64,000 nt of DNA from Alloalcanivorax dieselolei B5 (GTDB taxonomy: Bacteria > Pseudomonadota > Gammaproteobacteria > Pseudomonadales > Alcanivoracaceae): assembly GCF_000300005.1 (NCBI RefSeq), contig NC_018691.1, positions 2,666,001-2,730,000 of the forward strand, given 5' to 3'. Of this stretch, positions 30,131-39,326 are shown one piece after another. Made by a program: the position numbers and the translations under genes. The notes beneath the pieces were generated by a model. It saw nothing but the letters and a program-made list of their open reading frames with translations. It was not told the origin of the DNA and ran no database searches. The stretch's first letter is position 1; every line of letters starts with the position of its first letter.

Positions 30131-30151
30131 TTCGCGTGCCAGCGTTTCCCG

Positions 30152-30733
30152 TCAACGTGGCACCCGTCCCATCAGGTAGAACTCCTCGTTGGGCGGTGTT
30201 CCGGTGAGATTGACCAAGCGATTGGACATACCGAAGAAGGCGGCGATGGCGCCAATATCCCACATGTCCTCGGTGGTGAAGCCCACCTCCGCCAAGCGGG
30301 CCTCCCAGTCGTCGTTCATCTCCCCCTGTTCCAGGGCCAGATGGAACGCGAAGTCCAGCATCACCCGATGACGCTCACTGATCGGCGCGGTGCGGTGGTT
30401 GATCGCCACCTGATCCGCCACCAGCGGATTCTTGCTGTAGATCCGCAGCAGAGCGCCATGGGCCACCACACAGTACAGACAGTGATTCCGGGCGCTGGTG
30501 GCGACCACGATCATTTCCTTTTCCGCTTTGCTCAGGGTGTCGGACTCGCGTTCCATGAGAGCATCGTGATAAGCGAAAAAAGCGCGAAATTCCGCCGGGC
30601 GGCGGGCCAGCATGAGAAACACATTGGGCACGAAGCCGGCTTTTTCCTGCACGCCAAGAATCACCTCGCGGATGTCTTCAGGCAGGTTGTCCAGACTTTC
30701 CGGTATGGGAAAGCGTTTGTTATTCAGAGTCAT
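30152..30733 (-). CDS. AhpD-like peroxidase-related protein (carboxymuconolactone decarboxylase family)
   Basis: 193 aa, all-helical CMD fold. The redox motif is SARNHCLYCVVAHGALLR, a C-x-x-C with the following His as in AhpD and 'peroxidase-related' proteins. The N-terminal PEDIREVILGVQEKAGFVPNVFLMLARRPAEFRAFFAYHDAL and C-terminal MWDIGAIAAFFGMSNRLVNLT are strong family signals. Likely a thiol-dependent antioxidant. Start at 30733 (family homology begins there; ribosome site weak). It lies antisense between imuB and dnaE2. Confidence 0.88.
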   Translation of the reverse strand: MTLNNKRFPIPESLDNLPEDIREVILGVQEKAGFVPNVFLMLARRPAEFRAFFAYHDALMERESDTLSKAEKEMIVVATSARNHCLYCVVAHGALLRIYSKNPLVADQVAINHRTAPISERHRVMLDFAFHLALEQGEMNDDWEARLAEVGFTTEDMWDIGAIAAFFGMSNRLVNLTGTPPNEEFYLMGRVPR

Positions 30734-30772
30734 GGTGGTATCCCAAGGCAAACGAGTGAAACAGGATTTCCA

Positions 30773-30829
30773 GTTAACGTTAACGTCAGGTTGATGTCCA
30801 TCCCTCGACGGCAAGATCGAGGGACATCA
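30773..30829. promoter_or_regulatory. Palindrome plus hairpin between the AhpD-like gene and dnaE2
   Basis: GTTAACGTTAAC (30773-30784) is a perfect 12-bp palindrome and with its flank (read leftward TGACGTTAACGTTAAC) resembles the LiuR-type site at 15054. It is followed by a bulged stem, TGATGTCC...CTCGA (30792-30808) against TCGAGGGACATCA (30817-30829), ending 11 nt before the dnaE2 ATG. No CTGT-N8-ACAG LexA box is visible here. The regulator that binds is unknown. Confidence 0.45.
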
Positions 30830-30840
30830 GGGAGTCACGC

Positions 30841-33800
30841 ATGACCCCGGATTCCCTGCCCTTCGCCGAGCTGCATTGCACCAGTGCCTTCAGCTTTCTC
30901 ATCGGCGCCAGCCAGCCGGAGGAGTTGGTACAACGTGCCCACGAACTGGGCTACCGGGCTCTGGCGCTCACCGATGACGCCTCCCTGGCCGGGGTGGTGC
31001 GGGCCTGGCGGGCGCACAAGGAATTGCGGGACGGCAGCGGCACCGCCCTGAAACTGATCATTGGCAGCGCCTTTCACCTGGATACCGATCAGGGCGCGCT
31101 GCATCTGGTATTACTGGCCAGGAACCGGCGCGCCTACGGCGAAATCGCCACCTTGATCACCCAGGGACGACGGCGGGCGGAAAAAGGAAAATACCAACTG
31201 CACTGGCGGGATCTGACACGGCTGGAGCGCCATGCCCTGTGCCTGTGGTTCCCCGCCGGCGATGGCCGCGATCCCCATCATGCCGCCTTGCTCCAGGCTC
31301 ATTTCGGCGATCGCTTCTGGCTTGCCTGCGAATTGCTGCAGGACCGTAACGACGCCCTGCACTATCGCTATTGCCTGGATCTGGCGCACCGCTTCGAGCT
31401 CGCCATGAGCGCCGCCAACGATGTGCATTATCATCGCGCCGAGCGGCAAAGACTGCAGGATGTGCTCACCGCGCTGCGACTGAACACCTCGGTGTACGAG
31501 TTGGGCCGCCGCCGGTTCCAGAATGATCAGCGGCATCTGCGTCCGTTGGAAACCCTGGCCGATATTTACCCGGAAACCCTGCTTCGCGAGGCCGCCTGGA
31601 TCGCCGACCAGTGCGAGTTCGAGCTGGACGAAATCCGCTACCAGTATCCGCAAGAAGTCGTGCCGCCGGGTCAGAACGCCGACGATTATCTGGCCGCCCT
31701 AACCCATCAAGGCGCCGCGCAACGTTATCCCGGGGGCGTACCCGCCTCCGTACAGACGCTGCTGGAACGGGAACTGGCGCTGATCCGCGAACTGGAATAC
31801 GCCCATTACTTTCTCACCGTCCACGACATCGTCGCCTTCGCCCGCGGCCAGGGCATTCTTTGCCAGGGCCGCGGGTCCGCCGCCAATTCCGCGGTGTGTT
31901 ACTGCCTGGGCGTTACCGAAGTGGACCCCGAGCGCAGCCAGCTTCTGTTCGAGCGCTTCATTTCCAAGGAACGGCGGGAGCCGCCGGACATCGACGTGGA
32001 CTTCGAGCACGAGCGCCGCGAGGAGGTGATGCAGTACCTGTACCGCAAATACGGCCGGGACCGCGCCGCCCTTGCCGCCACCGTGATCCATTACCGCACC
32101 CGTTCGGCGGTGCGCGACGTGGGCCGGGCCCTGGGCGTGGATCTGTCGATCATCGAGCGGCTCAGCACCAATCTGGCCTGGTGGGACAAACCCGCCGATC
32201 TGCAGGAGCGGTTCCGTGAAGTGGGTCTGGGCGATACCGCCCTGGGCCGGCAGTACCGGGCGCTGGTGTTTGAACTGGTCGGCTTTCCCCGGCATCTGTC
32301 CCAGCACGTGGGCGGTTTCGTCATTACCCGCGATCCGGTGCCTACGCTGGTGCCGGTGGAAAACGCCGCCATGGCCGATCGCACCGTGATCCAATGGGAC
32401 AAGGACGACCTGGAAGCCCTCGGGCTGATGAAGGTGGACGTGCTGGCCCTGGGCATGCTCACCGCGATCCGCAAAACCCTGGATCTGGTCGGTCACTACC
32501 GCGGCCGGCCGCTGATCATGCAGGACATCCCCACCGAGGATCCCGCCACCTACGACATGCTCTGCAAGGGCAACAGCCTGGGGGTCTTCCAGGTGGAGTC
32601 CCGGGCGCAGATGAACATGCTGCCGCGGCTGCGGCCACGCAAGTTCTACGATCTGGTGATCGAGGTGGCCATCGTTCGCCCCGGCCCGATTCAGGGTGAC
32701 ATGGTGCATCCCTATTTGCGCCGTCGAGATGGTCTGGAAGAACCCGATTACCCGGACCCGAAAGTGGAAGCGGTACTGAAACGCACCCTGGGCATCCCCA
32801 TCTTCCAGGAGCAGGTGATCCAACTGGTCATGGTGGCGGCGAAATTTTCCGGCGGCGAGGCGGATCAGTTACGCCGGGCCATGGCCCGCTGGGGCAAGAG
32901 CGGCGAACTGATGCAGTTCCAGGACAAGGTGATCCAGGGCATGCGCGCCAACGGCTACAGCGAGGACTATGCCCAGCGCCTGTTCGAGCAAATGAAGGGC
33001 TTCGGCGGCTACGGTTTCCCGGAATCCCATTCCGCCAGTTTCGCCCTGCTGGTGTACGTGTCCGCCTGGCTCAAACGCCATCACACCAGCGCCTTTTACT
33101 GCGGCTTGCTCAACAGCTTGCCGATGGGCTTTTACAGCCCCTCGCAAATCCTTCAGGACGCGCGCCGCCACGCCATTGAACTGCGCCCCCTGGACGTACG
33201 GCACAGCCACTGGGACCACACTCTGGAAGAGACACAAAGACAGAAGCTCGGGGTACAGCCGGCCTTGCGGCTGGGGTTTCGTCAGTTGAAAGGATTCAAT
33301 CCGGAAGCCGCCGAGCGCCTGGTGCGGGCCCGTGCCGAGCACCCTTTCAGCAGTGTGCGTGACCTGTGCCAGCGGGCCCGTCTCAATCAACGGGAACGGG
33401 AAGCGCTGGTGGCCGGCAACGCACTGCGCGCTCTCAGCGGCCACCGCCACCAGGGCCACTGGGAAATCCAGGGACTGGAAGCGCCGCGCCCGCTGCTTGA
33501 AACGGAGCGCGGGGCCGGCAAGGACCATGACGGGGTCTACCTCGACGCCCCTTCGGAGCACGCCAATCTGCTGCAGGATTACCGTCACCTGGGTCTGACC
33601 CTGGGCCGTCATCCCATGGCCCTGGTCCGCCATCTGCCCCGCTTTCGCGGCTGCCGCCGGGCACGGGAATTGAAGCGGGGCCGCCAGGGGCAACTGATCC
33701 GGGTCGCCGGACTGGTGACCAACCGGCAAAGACCCGGCTCCGCCAAAGGCGCGCTGTTCATGACACTGGAGGATGAGACCGGCAACACCAACGTGGTGAT

Positions 33801-33975
33801 CTGGAACGCCATTCAGGAGCGGTTCCGCAAAACCCTGCTGCGCAGTCCTCTGGTGATCGTCAAAGGCACTCTGGAAATCAGTCCGGAGGGTATCGTGCAT
33901 CTGATGGCCGGAGCCTTGATCGATGCCGGTGATGCACTCAGGGAATTGAATATCAAGTCGCGGGATTTTCGCTAA
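30841..33975 (+). CDS. dnaE2: Error-prone DNA polymerase III alpha subunit DnaE2
   Basis: 1044 aa, shorter than replicative DnaE (about 1160) as expected for DnaE2/ImuC. The PHP domain starts AELHCTSAFSFLIGASQPEELVQRA. The palm has GRGSAANSAVCYCLGVTEVDP and the catalytic Asp pair in PPDIDVDFEHERREEVMQYLY. Fingers and helix-hairpin-helix follow, then an OB domain near the end (LIRVAGLVTNRQRPGSAKGALFMTLEDETG). It extends past lesions with ImuA/ImuB. GGGAG is 6 nt before the ATG. It is separated from imuB by about 890 bp holding an antisense gene, unusual for this cassette. Confidence 0.96.
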   Translation: MTPDSLPFAELHCTSAFSFLIGASQPEELVQRAHELGYRALALTDDASLAGVVRAWRAHKELRDGSGTALKLIIGSAFHLDTDQGALHLVLLARNRRAYGEIATLITQGRRRAEKGKYQLHWRDLTRLERHALCLWFPAGDGRDPHHAALLQAHFGDRFWLACELLQDRNDALHYRYCLDLAHRFELAMSAANDVHYHRAERQRLQDVLTALRLNTSVYELGRRRFQNDQRHLRPLETLADIYPETLLREAAWIADQCEFELDEIRYQYPQEVVPPGQNADDYLAALTHQGAAQRYPGGVPASVQTLLERELALIRELEYAHYFLTVHDIVAFARGQGILCQGRGSAANSAVCYCLGVTEVDPERSQLLFERFISKERREPPDIDVDFEHERREEVMQYLYRKYGRDRAALAATVIHYRTRSAVRDVGRALGVDLSIIERLSTNLAWWDKPADLQERFREVGLGDTALGRQYRALVFELVGFPRHLSQHVGGFVITRDPVPTLVPVENAAMADRTVIQWDKDDLEALGLMKVDVLALGMLTAIRKTLDLVGHYRGRPLIMQDIPTEDPATYDMLCKGNSLGVFQVESRAQMNMLPRLRPRKFYDLVIEVAIVRPGPIQGDMVHPYLRRRDGLEEPDYPDPKVEAVLKRTLGIPIFQEQVIQLVMVAAKFSGGEADQLRRAMARWGKSGELMQFQDKVIQGMRANGYSEDYAQRLFEQMKGFGGYGFPESHSASFALLVYVSAWLKRHHTSAFYCGLLNSLPMGFYSPSQILQDARRHAIELRPLDVRHSHWDHTLEETQRQKLGVQPALRLGFRQLKGFNPEAAERLVRARAEHPFSSVRDLCQRARLNQREREALVAGNALRALSGHRHQGHWEIQGLEAPRPLLETERGAGKDHDGVYLDAPSEHANLLQDYRHLGLTLGRHPMALVRHLPRFRGCRRARELKRGRQGQLIRVAGLVTNRQRPGSAKGALFMTLEDETGNTNVVIWNAIQERFRKTLLRSPLVIVKGTLEISPEGIVHLMAGALIDAGDALRELNIKSRDFR

Positions 33976-34004
33976 GAGGGCAGCAAGAGTATCCGCTCCA
34001 AAGC

Positions 34005-34035
34005 AAAAACCCCCGCTCAATGAGCGAGGGTTTTT
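34005..34035. terminator. Bidirectional intrinsic terminator
   Basis: AAAAACCCCCGCTCA pairs with TGAGCGAGGGTTTTT with a single mismatch. It gives a GC-rich stem flanked by A5 and T5, so it can stop dnaE2 transcription rightward and tRNA transcription leftward. Confidence 0.88.
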
Positions 34036-34039
34036 ATAG

Positions 34040-34115
34040 TGGCGTCCCCTAGGGGAGTCGAACCCCTGTTACCGCCGTGAAAGGGCGGTGTCCTAGGCCA
34101 CTAGACGAAGGGGAC
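34040..34115 (-). tRNA. tRNA-Glu (anticodon TTC)
   Basis: Reverse strand folds as a 76-nt cloverleaf starting GTCCCCTTCGTCTAG, with anticodon loop CTTTCAC in stem CCGCC/GGCGG, T-arm GGGGTTCGACTCCCC, acceptor AGGGGAC and encoded GCCA. Nearly identical to the enterobacterial tRNA-Glu. Downstream of tRNA-Ala and of gltX on the same strand. Confidence 0.96.
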
Positions 34116-34120
34116 GTATT

Positions 34121-34196
<76 letters not shown>

Positions 34197-34238
34197 AGAT
34201 TCTGACCACCGGTATGTGCGTCCCGTGTGGTGCGGCGT

Positions 34239-34266
34239 ATTCTACCCAGGGGCCCTATCCTGTCAA
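34239..34266 (-). promoter_or_regulatory. Sigma70 promoter of the tRNA-Ala/tRNA-Glu unit
   Basis: On the reverse strand TTGACA (34266-34261) is 16 nt from TAGAAT (34244-34239), followed by a GC-rich discriminator (ACGCCGCACC) typical of stringently controlled stable-RNA promoters. Shows the tRNAs have their own promoter after gltX. Confidence 0.8.
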
Positions 34267-34333
34267 GCACTTAGCGGCGGTTTTTCACGGTTTTTGCCCC
34301 GTCTGTTCATCCCTTGGTCAAATTGCCGGAATC

Positions 34334-35824
34334 TTAATCAGCCTGGGATAACAGCCCCGCGTAGGCCTTCTCCAGCTTCTTGGTTTGCTTCTTGGAGACC
34401 CCACCCAGCACCTCCACCGCGTGACGCAATCGCGCCCGGCTGATATCCGCGCCCAGCAATGCCATGCTGTCCACCACCGAGAAACTGGCGCTGGTGCCGG
34501 CGATCGCCACGAACACCGGAAACAGGAAGTCGCGGATTTTCACATCCAGAGCATCCGCCAGGGCTTTGGCGTCGGCGAACAGATTATCCCGGTTCCAGCT
34601 GCGCTGGGCCTCGCAGGACCAGAGGAAGAACTGCAGCCATTCCTTCATATCCTCGGTGCTGTACTGCTTATGCTCAAAATCCTGTTCGCTGATGGACAGC
34701 ATCCCGGAGAAACAGAAGCCGGCCTTGTCCACCACGTCACTCAGTGTTTCCACCCGCTGCTTGATGTGCGGCAGCACCTGCATTACGTAGTCCCGATTGA
34801 AGGCCCAGCCCATCAGTTGTTGCAGGAACTGTTCGTCGGACAAATCACGCAGCCACTGGCCGTTGAGCCAGCTCAGTTTCTCCACGTCGAACACCGGCCC
34901 GCCCAGGGACACGCGGTTGATGTCGAAAGCCGCTTCCATCTCACTCAGAGAGAAGCGCTCACGTTCATCGGGCATGGACCAGCCCATGCGGCCGAGGTAG
35001 TTCACCAGCGCTTCCGGCAGGAAGCCCATGCGACGATAGAAATGGATACTGGTGGGGTTCTTGCGCTTGCTGAGCTTGGATTTGTCCGGATTACGCAGCA
35101 GCGGCATGTGGCACAGCGCCGGCATGTCCCAGCCGAAATACTCGTACAGCAGCTTGTGTTTCGGCGCGGAGTTCAGCCATTCCTCACCGCGCAGCACATG
35201 AGTGATGCCCATCAGATGATCATCCACCACATTGGCCAGATGATAGGTGGGCAGGCCATCGGATTTCAGCAGGACCTGCGCGTCGGCCAGGGCCCAATCC
35301 AGCTCCACGGTACCGCGCAGCATGTCCTCGATGGCACAGCGGCCATCCTCCGGTACCCGCATACGGATCACGTAAGGCGCCCCTTCCGCTTCACGGCGGG
35401 CCTGCTCGGTCTCATCCAGCTCCAGATCACGGGGTTTCAATGCCCGGTTTTCACCGCTCTCCTTGATCCGGGCACGTAACGTGTCCAGTTCCTCGGCGCT
35501 GCGGTAGCACTTGAAGGCGTGGCCGGCCTGAACCAATTGCTCGGCGTACTGACTATAGATATCGCCGCGCTCACTTTGGCGGTAAGGCGCGTGAGGGCCA
35601 CCGACGTCCGGCCCCTCGTCCCAATCCAGCCCCAGCCAGCGCAGGGAATCCAGGATCGCCTGCTCCGACTCCGCGGTGGAGCGCACCTGGTCGGTGTCCT
35701 CGATCCTGAGAATGAACTGACCACCGTGCTGACGGGCAAAACAACGATTGAACAAAGCAATGTAGGCGGTGCCCACATGGGGATCGCCAGTGGGGGACGG
35801 GGCTACCCGGGTACGAACGGTCAT
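34334..35824 (-). CDS. gltX: Glutamyl-tRNA synthetase
   Basis: 496 aa class I synthetase. [21 protein letters not shown] carries the HIGH-type motif; [14 protein letters not shown] is the KMSKS-type loop; [18 protein letters not shown] and [22 protein letters not shown] are GluRS signatures. The zinc-knuckle region reads [12 protein letters not shown], with no cysteine pair, so this is the zinc-free type. The ATG at 35824 has GGAG 5 nt upstream. It charges the tRNA-Glu encoded just downstream. Confidence 0.97.
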   Translation of the reverse strand: MTVRTRVAPSPTGDPHVGTAYIALFNRCFARQHGGQFILRIEDTDQVRSTAESEQAILDSLRWLGLDWDEGPDVGGPHAPYRQSERGDIYSQYAEQLVQAGHAFKCYRSAEELDTLRARIKESGENRALKPRDLELDETEQARREAEGAPYVIRMRVPEDGRCAIEDMLRGTVELDWALADAQVLLKSDGLPTYHLANVVDDHLMGITHVLRGEEWLNSAPKHKLLYEYFGWDMPALCHMPLLRNPDKSKLSKRKNPTSIHFYRRMGFLPEALVNYLGRMGWSMPDERERFSLSEMEAAFDINRVSLGGPVFDVEKLSWLNGQWLRDLSDEQFLQQLMGWAFNRDYVMQVLPHIKQRVETLSDVVDKAGFCFSGMLSISEQDFEHKQYSTEDMKEWLQFFLWSCEAQRSWNRDNLFADAKALADALDVKIRDFLFPVFVAIAGTSASFSVVDSMALLGADISRARLRHAVEVLGGVSKKQTKKLEKAYAGLLSQAD

Positions 35825-35852
35825 GACAACTCCACGGCCGGAAAAAGGCGGC

Positions 35853-35858
35853 ATTATA
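35853..35858 (-). promoter_or_regulatory. Probable -10 box of gltX
   Basis: A perfect TATAAT on the reverse strand, 28 nt before the gltX start. The hexamer 17 nt upstream (TGTCGG) is a poor -35, so the call rests on the -10. Confidence 0.45.
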
Positions 35859-36036
35859 CGGCATTTGCCGGCACGCCGACATGCAACATGCTATTCGCCC
35901 GCCGCCCGGCACCTTCCCTATTTGACAAAAAACGGCAACAGGAGGACCTTTTTGTATCCGGTCTGTCTGGCATTGGATCCATGCCGACCGACTTTGACGC
36001 TGTTACTTTCTTCGCCGTAATCAAGGAGGGCCTGAA

Positions 36037-36453
36037 ATGAAAGTACTACTGACCGCCGCGCTGCTGGTGCTGGCACCGTTCGCCGCCGCCATCGAGCGCA
36101 CTCCCGCGCCGCCCGAAGCCGAGGTGTATTTCATCACACCACAGGACGGTGACACCGTCTCCGGGCCGGTCACCGTGAAATTCGGTCTCAAAGGCATGGG
36201 CGTGGCCCCCGCCGGCGTCACCCAGGACAACACCGGGCACCACCACCTCCTGGTGGATCTGAAGGAGGCGGTGAACGAGGATCAGCCTCTGCCCAGTAAT
36301 GACAACGTGCGCCATTTCGGCGGCGGCCAGACCGAAACCACGCTGGATCTGCCACCGGGCGAACATACCCTGCAACTGATCATGGGCGATGCCCGCCACG
36401 TGCCGTTCGAGCCTTCCATCACCAGCGAGGAAATCACCATCACGGTGAAGTAA
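36037..36453 (+). CDS. DUF4399 periplasmic protein
   Basis: 138 aa with a signal peptide (MKVLLTAALLVLAPFAAA). The mature domain EVYFITPQDGDTVSGPVTVKFGLKGMGVAPAG, then NTGHHHLLVDL and PPGEHTLQLIMGDARHVPFEP, matches DUF4399, a small beta-sandwich with conserved HHH. The histidines suggest metal binding, but the function is unknown. AAGGAGG lies 7 nt upstream. A TTGACA at 35922 may be part of its promoter. Confidence 0.88.
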   Translation: MKVLLTAALLVLAPFAAAIERTPAPPEAEVYFITPQDGDTVSGPVTVKFGLKGMGVAPAGVTQDNTGHHHLLVDLKEAVNEDQPLPSNDNVRHFGGGQTETTLDLPPGEHTLQLIMGDARHVPFEPSITSEEITITVK

Positions 36454-36464
36454 ACCGGTTCCGC

Positions 36465-36485
36465 GGCGGGGCTCTCCGCCCCGCC
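36465..36485. terminator. GC-rich hairpin between convergent genes
   Basis: GGCGGGGC-TCTCC-GCCCCGCC, a perfect 8-bp stem 11 bp after the DUF4399 stop and ahead of the usp stop on the other strand. Short T-rich stretch follows only on the + side (GTTGTGTTG). Probable terminator. Confidence 0.6.
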
Positions 36486-36511
36486 CCGCCGTTGTGTTGC
36501 CTTCTCCGCTA

Positions 36512-37366
36512 TCAACGCAACAGCAAGTGCGGCACCTTCGCCTCTCGCAGCATTTCATTGGTGGTACTGCCCAGCAGGAATTCCCGGATACGGGAATGGC
36601 CGTAAGCGCCCATCACCAGCAGCTCGATACCATGCTCCTGCTGATAACGATGTAACGCCGGTTCCACTTCGCCTTCCAGGATGGCGGTGAAGACCTGATG
36701 ACCACCTTCGGACAAGCGCTCCCCGGCCCAGGCCAGCTCTTCATGACGGGCATGCTGTCCGTCATCAACGGTCACCAGATGACACTCCAGACCACGGAAC
36801 AGCGGACTGGCGGCCAGCATTTCCACACCCTTGCGGCAAGTATCACTGCCGTCGAAAGCCAGCATGATCACGCCGGGTTCGGAGAACGTCTCGGGCACCA
36901 CCAGTATCGGCCGGTAAACCGCCCGGACCACCCGCTCCACGTTATCCCCCACTTTGGCGGACGCCCCCTGATGCTCGGTGCCCTGCCGGCCGATCACCAG
37001 CAGCCGGGTCTCGTCCTGAAGTGCCAGCAGGCTTTCCAACAGATCGCCATGGCGTTGCTGCAACTCCGGCTCCTCAATGCCTTTGTCCATCGCGCGGGCC
37101 TTGGCCGCGTCCAGCATCAACTTTCCCTGTTCCATGGCCACCCGGTTACGGCGGGCATCCAGGTCGGCCAGCTCTTCCATCAGATGTTCACGGGCGCCCA
37201 GGCTCAAGGACCCGCTCAAATCCGTGGGGGTGCTCGGATAACGTTGCTGATCCAGCACATGCAGCAGCTTCAGCGGCGCGTCCAGGCGCCGGCTGGCCCA
37301 AACCCCGGCATCACATACCGCGCTGGCGGCCACTGACCCATCAATACAGGCAACGACTTTGCTCAT
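36512..37366 (-). CDS. Tandem universal stress protein
   Basis: 284 aa, two Usp domains. The first begins SKVVACIDGSVAASAVCDAGV and has LLVIGRQGTEHQGASAKVGDNVERVVRAVYRPILVV. The second begins VIMLAFDGSDTCRKGVEMLA and ends LLVMGAYGHSRIREFLLGSTTNEMLREAKVPHLLL with the ATP-binding G-2x-G-9x-G-S/T pattern. Located 10 bp after the SulP gene, so co-expressed; this SulP-Usp pairing is recurrent and Usp may modulate the transporter. Confidence 0.92.
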   Translation of the reverse strand: MSKVVACIDGSVAASAVCDAGVWASRRLDAPLKLLHVLDQQRYPSTPTDLSGSLSLGAREHLMEELADLDARRNRVAMEQGKLMLDAAKARAMDKGIEEPELQQRHGDLLESLLALQDETRLLVIGRQGTEHQGASAKVGDNVERVVRAVYRPILVVPETFSEPGVIMLAFDGSDTCRKGVEMLAASPLFRGLECHLVTVDDGQHARHEELAWAGERLSEGGHQVFTAILEGEVEPALHRYQQEHGIELLVMGAYGHSRIREFLLGSTTNEMLREAKVPHLLLR

Positions 37367-37376
37367 GTTGTTTTCC

Positions 37377-38855
37377 TCAATGTCCGCCCATCAGTTTTTC
37401 CACGGCATCCGGCTTATCGTGCACCGCGTATTTGTCCACCAGAGTGGCACTGGCCTCATTAAGGCCGATCAGTTCCACATCGGTGCCTTCCCGGCGGAAC
37501 TTGATGATCGCCTTATCCAGAGCACCAATGGCGGTGATATCCCAAAAGTGGGCCCGATGTACATCGATAACCACTTTTTCCAGGGCCTCACGGAAATCGA
37601 AGGCGTCCAGGAACTGTTCCGATGAGGTGAAAAACACCTGGCCCACCACATGATAGGTACGTTCGCCGGGGGCGTCCTGTTCCGAACGCACATAAAACAC
37701 CCGCCCGACTTTATTGGCGTAGAACAGCGCGCTCAGCACCACGCCAACGGCAACCCCCAGGGCCAGGTTATGAGTGGCCACGGTGACCACCACCGTGGCC
37801 AGCATGACGATGGTGCTGCTGGGCGGATGGCGGCGCAGGTTCACCAGCGATTCCCAACTGAACGTCCCGATGGACACCATGACCATCACCGCCACCAGGG
37901 CGGCCATCGGAATCCGCGACACGTGATCGCCGAGAAACACCACCAGGATCAGCAACACCACACCGGCCACCAGCGTGGACAAGCGGGTACGGCCACCGGA
38001 TTTCACGTTGATCATGGACTGGCCGATCATCGCGCAACCGGCCATGCCGCCAAAGAAACCGGCGACAATATTGGCGATGCCCTGCCCCTTGCACTCGCGG
38101 TTCTTATTGCTCTCGGTGTCGGTCAGTTCATCGATGATGGCGGCGGTCATCATCGACTCCAGCAGCCCCACTATCGCCAGCGTCAGGGATACCGGGAAAA
38201 TGATCTTCAGGGTTTCCAGGGTCAACGGGATATCCGGCAGCAGGAATACCGGCAGGCTGTCCGGCAGGTCGCCCTTATCCCCCACCGTGGGAACGTCCCA
38301 GCCCATCGCCACGCACAACACGGTAAGACCGATGATGCAGATCAAGGGCGAAGGCACCGCTTTGGTTAGCAACGGAAACAGATAAATAATCCCCAGGCCG
38401 CCGACCACCAACGGATAGACCAGCCACGGCACGTCCACCAGTTCCTTGAACTGAGCCACGAAGATCAGGATCGCCAGGGCATTGACGAAACCGGTGACCA
38501 CCGACCGGGATACGAATCGCATCAGTTGCCCCAGCCTCAGAAAGCCGGCGATGATCTGCAGCACACCAGCCAGAATCGTCGCCGCCAGCAGATATTCCAG
38601 GCCATGCTCCTTGACCAGGGTCACCATCACCAGCGCCATGGCGCCGGTGGCGGCGGAAATCATGCCGGGCCGGCCACCGGCGAAGGCGGTGACCACGGCA
38701 ATACAGAACGATGCGTAAAGACCCACTTTGGGGTCTACCTCGGCGATGATGGAAAAAGCGATGGCCTCGGGGATCAATGCCAGCGCCACGACAATGCCGG
38801 CGAGCACGTCCGCGCGAACATTGCTGAACCAATGCTCTTTAAGGGAAGCAATCAT
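37377..38855 (-). CDS. SulP-family anion transporter with STAS domain
   Basis: 492 aa. Membrane part (about 1-390) starts [42 protein letters not shown] with the SulP signature, then [22 protein letters not shown] and [37 protein letters not shown]. The STAS domain follows (about 400-492; [27 protein letters not shown]). Sequence style is near BicA-like bicarbonate or sulfate transporters; substrate uncertain. Start at 38855 by homology; the in-frame ATG at 38936 would add 27 hydrophobic residues. Confidence 0.9.
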   Translation of the reverse strand: MIASLKEHWFSNVRADVLAGIVVALALIPEAIAFSIIAEVDPKVGLYASFCIAVVTAFAGGRPGMISAATGAMALVMVTLVKEHGLEYLLAATILAGVLQIIAGFLRLGQLMRFVSRSVVTGFVNALAILIFVAQFKELVDVPWLVYPLVVGGLGIIYLFPLLTKAVPSPLICIIGLTVLCVAMGWDVPTVGDKGDLPDSLPVFLLPDIPLTLETLKIIFPVSLTLAIVGLLESMMTAAIIDELTDTESNKNRECKGQGIANIVAGFFGGMAGCAMIGQSMINVKSGGRTRLSTLVAGVVLLILVVFLGDHVSRIPMAALVAVMVMVSIGTFSWESLVNLRRHPPSSTIVMLATVVVTVATHNLALGVAVGVVLSALFYANKVGRVFYVRSEQDAPGERTYHVVGQVFFTSSEQFLDAFDFREALEKVVIDVHRAHFWDITAIGALDKAIIKFRREGTDVELIGLNEASATLVDKYAVHDKPDAVEKLMGGH

Positions 38856-38964
38856 TAACGGAAAACCCCATGTACGTATGCAAAAAACAACACCACAAAA
38901 GGCGGCAACAAAAATTGCCTGAAGCAATTTGGGCATAAAAACAGGCGATAAATCGCGAATACGG

Positions 38965-39090
38965 GACCAGAGTCCCGCGGGAACCAGGAAGTTCCGGGGA
39001 TGAACACCGTCGGGCCGGCGCGAGAAGCACCTGCCGGGTGTCGGAAGATCCGCGCGCTAGGGCGGAGTCAGGCCATCAAGGATGGCGGAG
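38965..39090 (+). other. Structured leader-like region with tandem hairpins
   Basis: Two consecutive stems, GGGAC-CAGA-GTCCC and GGAAC-CAGGAA-GTTCC, are followed by ACACC.../GGTGT and GGCGCG/CGCGC pairings that cross and could form a pseudoknot, then a strong GGAGG site before a small ORF. This looks like a 5' regulatory leader. I compared it from memory with guanidine, cobalamin, glycine, yybP-ykoY and TPP riboswitches and it does not match. Confidence 0.35.
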
Positions 39091-39098
39091 GAATGCGA

Positions 39099-39326
39099 AT
39101 GAAACATGAAAATCAGACATTACCCGTCATGGAAAGCGGCGCAGTCTACCAGCCCGCGCCGGCTATTCCCACCTCGGATCCGGCTTTGCCCCGGCCCGAC
39201 CAATGCCTGTCCGTGCCGCCGCCGCTGGACTGTGGCCACAATGACCATCGCACGCAGCCGTGCTATGACTTTCCAGCCCATACCTCAGGTTTGCGTGCAG
39301 CCCAAGGCAAAGCGCGCTCTAGCTGA
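39099..39326 (+). CDS. Small ORF, probably the truncated start of an older gene
   Basis: 75 codons starting MKHENQTLPVMESGAVYQPAPA, with GGAGG 7 nt before the ATG and a structured leader upstream. That is a good expression signal for such a short frame. Its last 21 codons overlap the end of the convergent amidase gene (39263) and look random, so the original C-terminus may have been replaced when the amidase/TetR segment arrived. It is Pro-rich with four Cys and has no recognised family. Confidence 0.35.
   Translation: MKHENQTLPVMESGAVYQPAPAIPTSDPALPRPDQCLSVPPPLDCGHNDHRTQPCYDFPAHTSGLRAAQGKARSS

Noticed and set aside
30734-30840. LexA box in front of dnaE2
   Set aside because: No CTGT-N8-ACAG or close variant seen; the palindrome there is GTTAACGTTAAC, a different motif.
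35519-36040. 173-codon frame antisense to gltX reaching DUF4399
   Set aside because: Overlaps the conserved gltX start and a promoter region; composition is low-complexity shadow coding.
38965-39090. ykkC/guanidine, mini-ykkC, cobalamin, glycine or TPP riboswitch
   Set aside because: Conserved cores I remember for these classes (for example ACGR loops of mini-ykkC) are absent.
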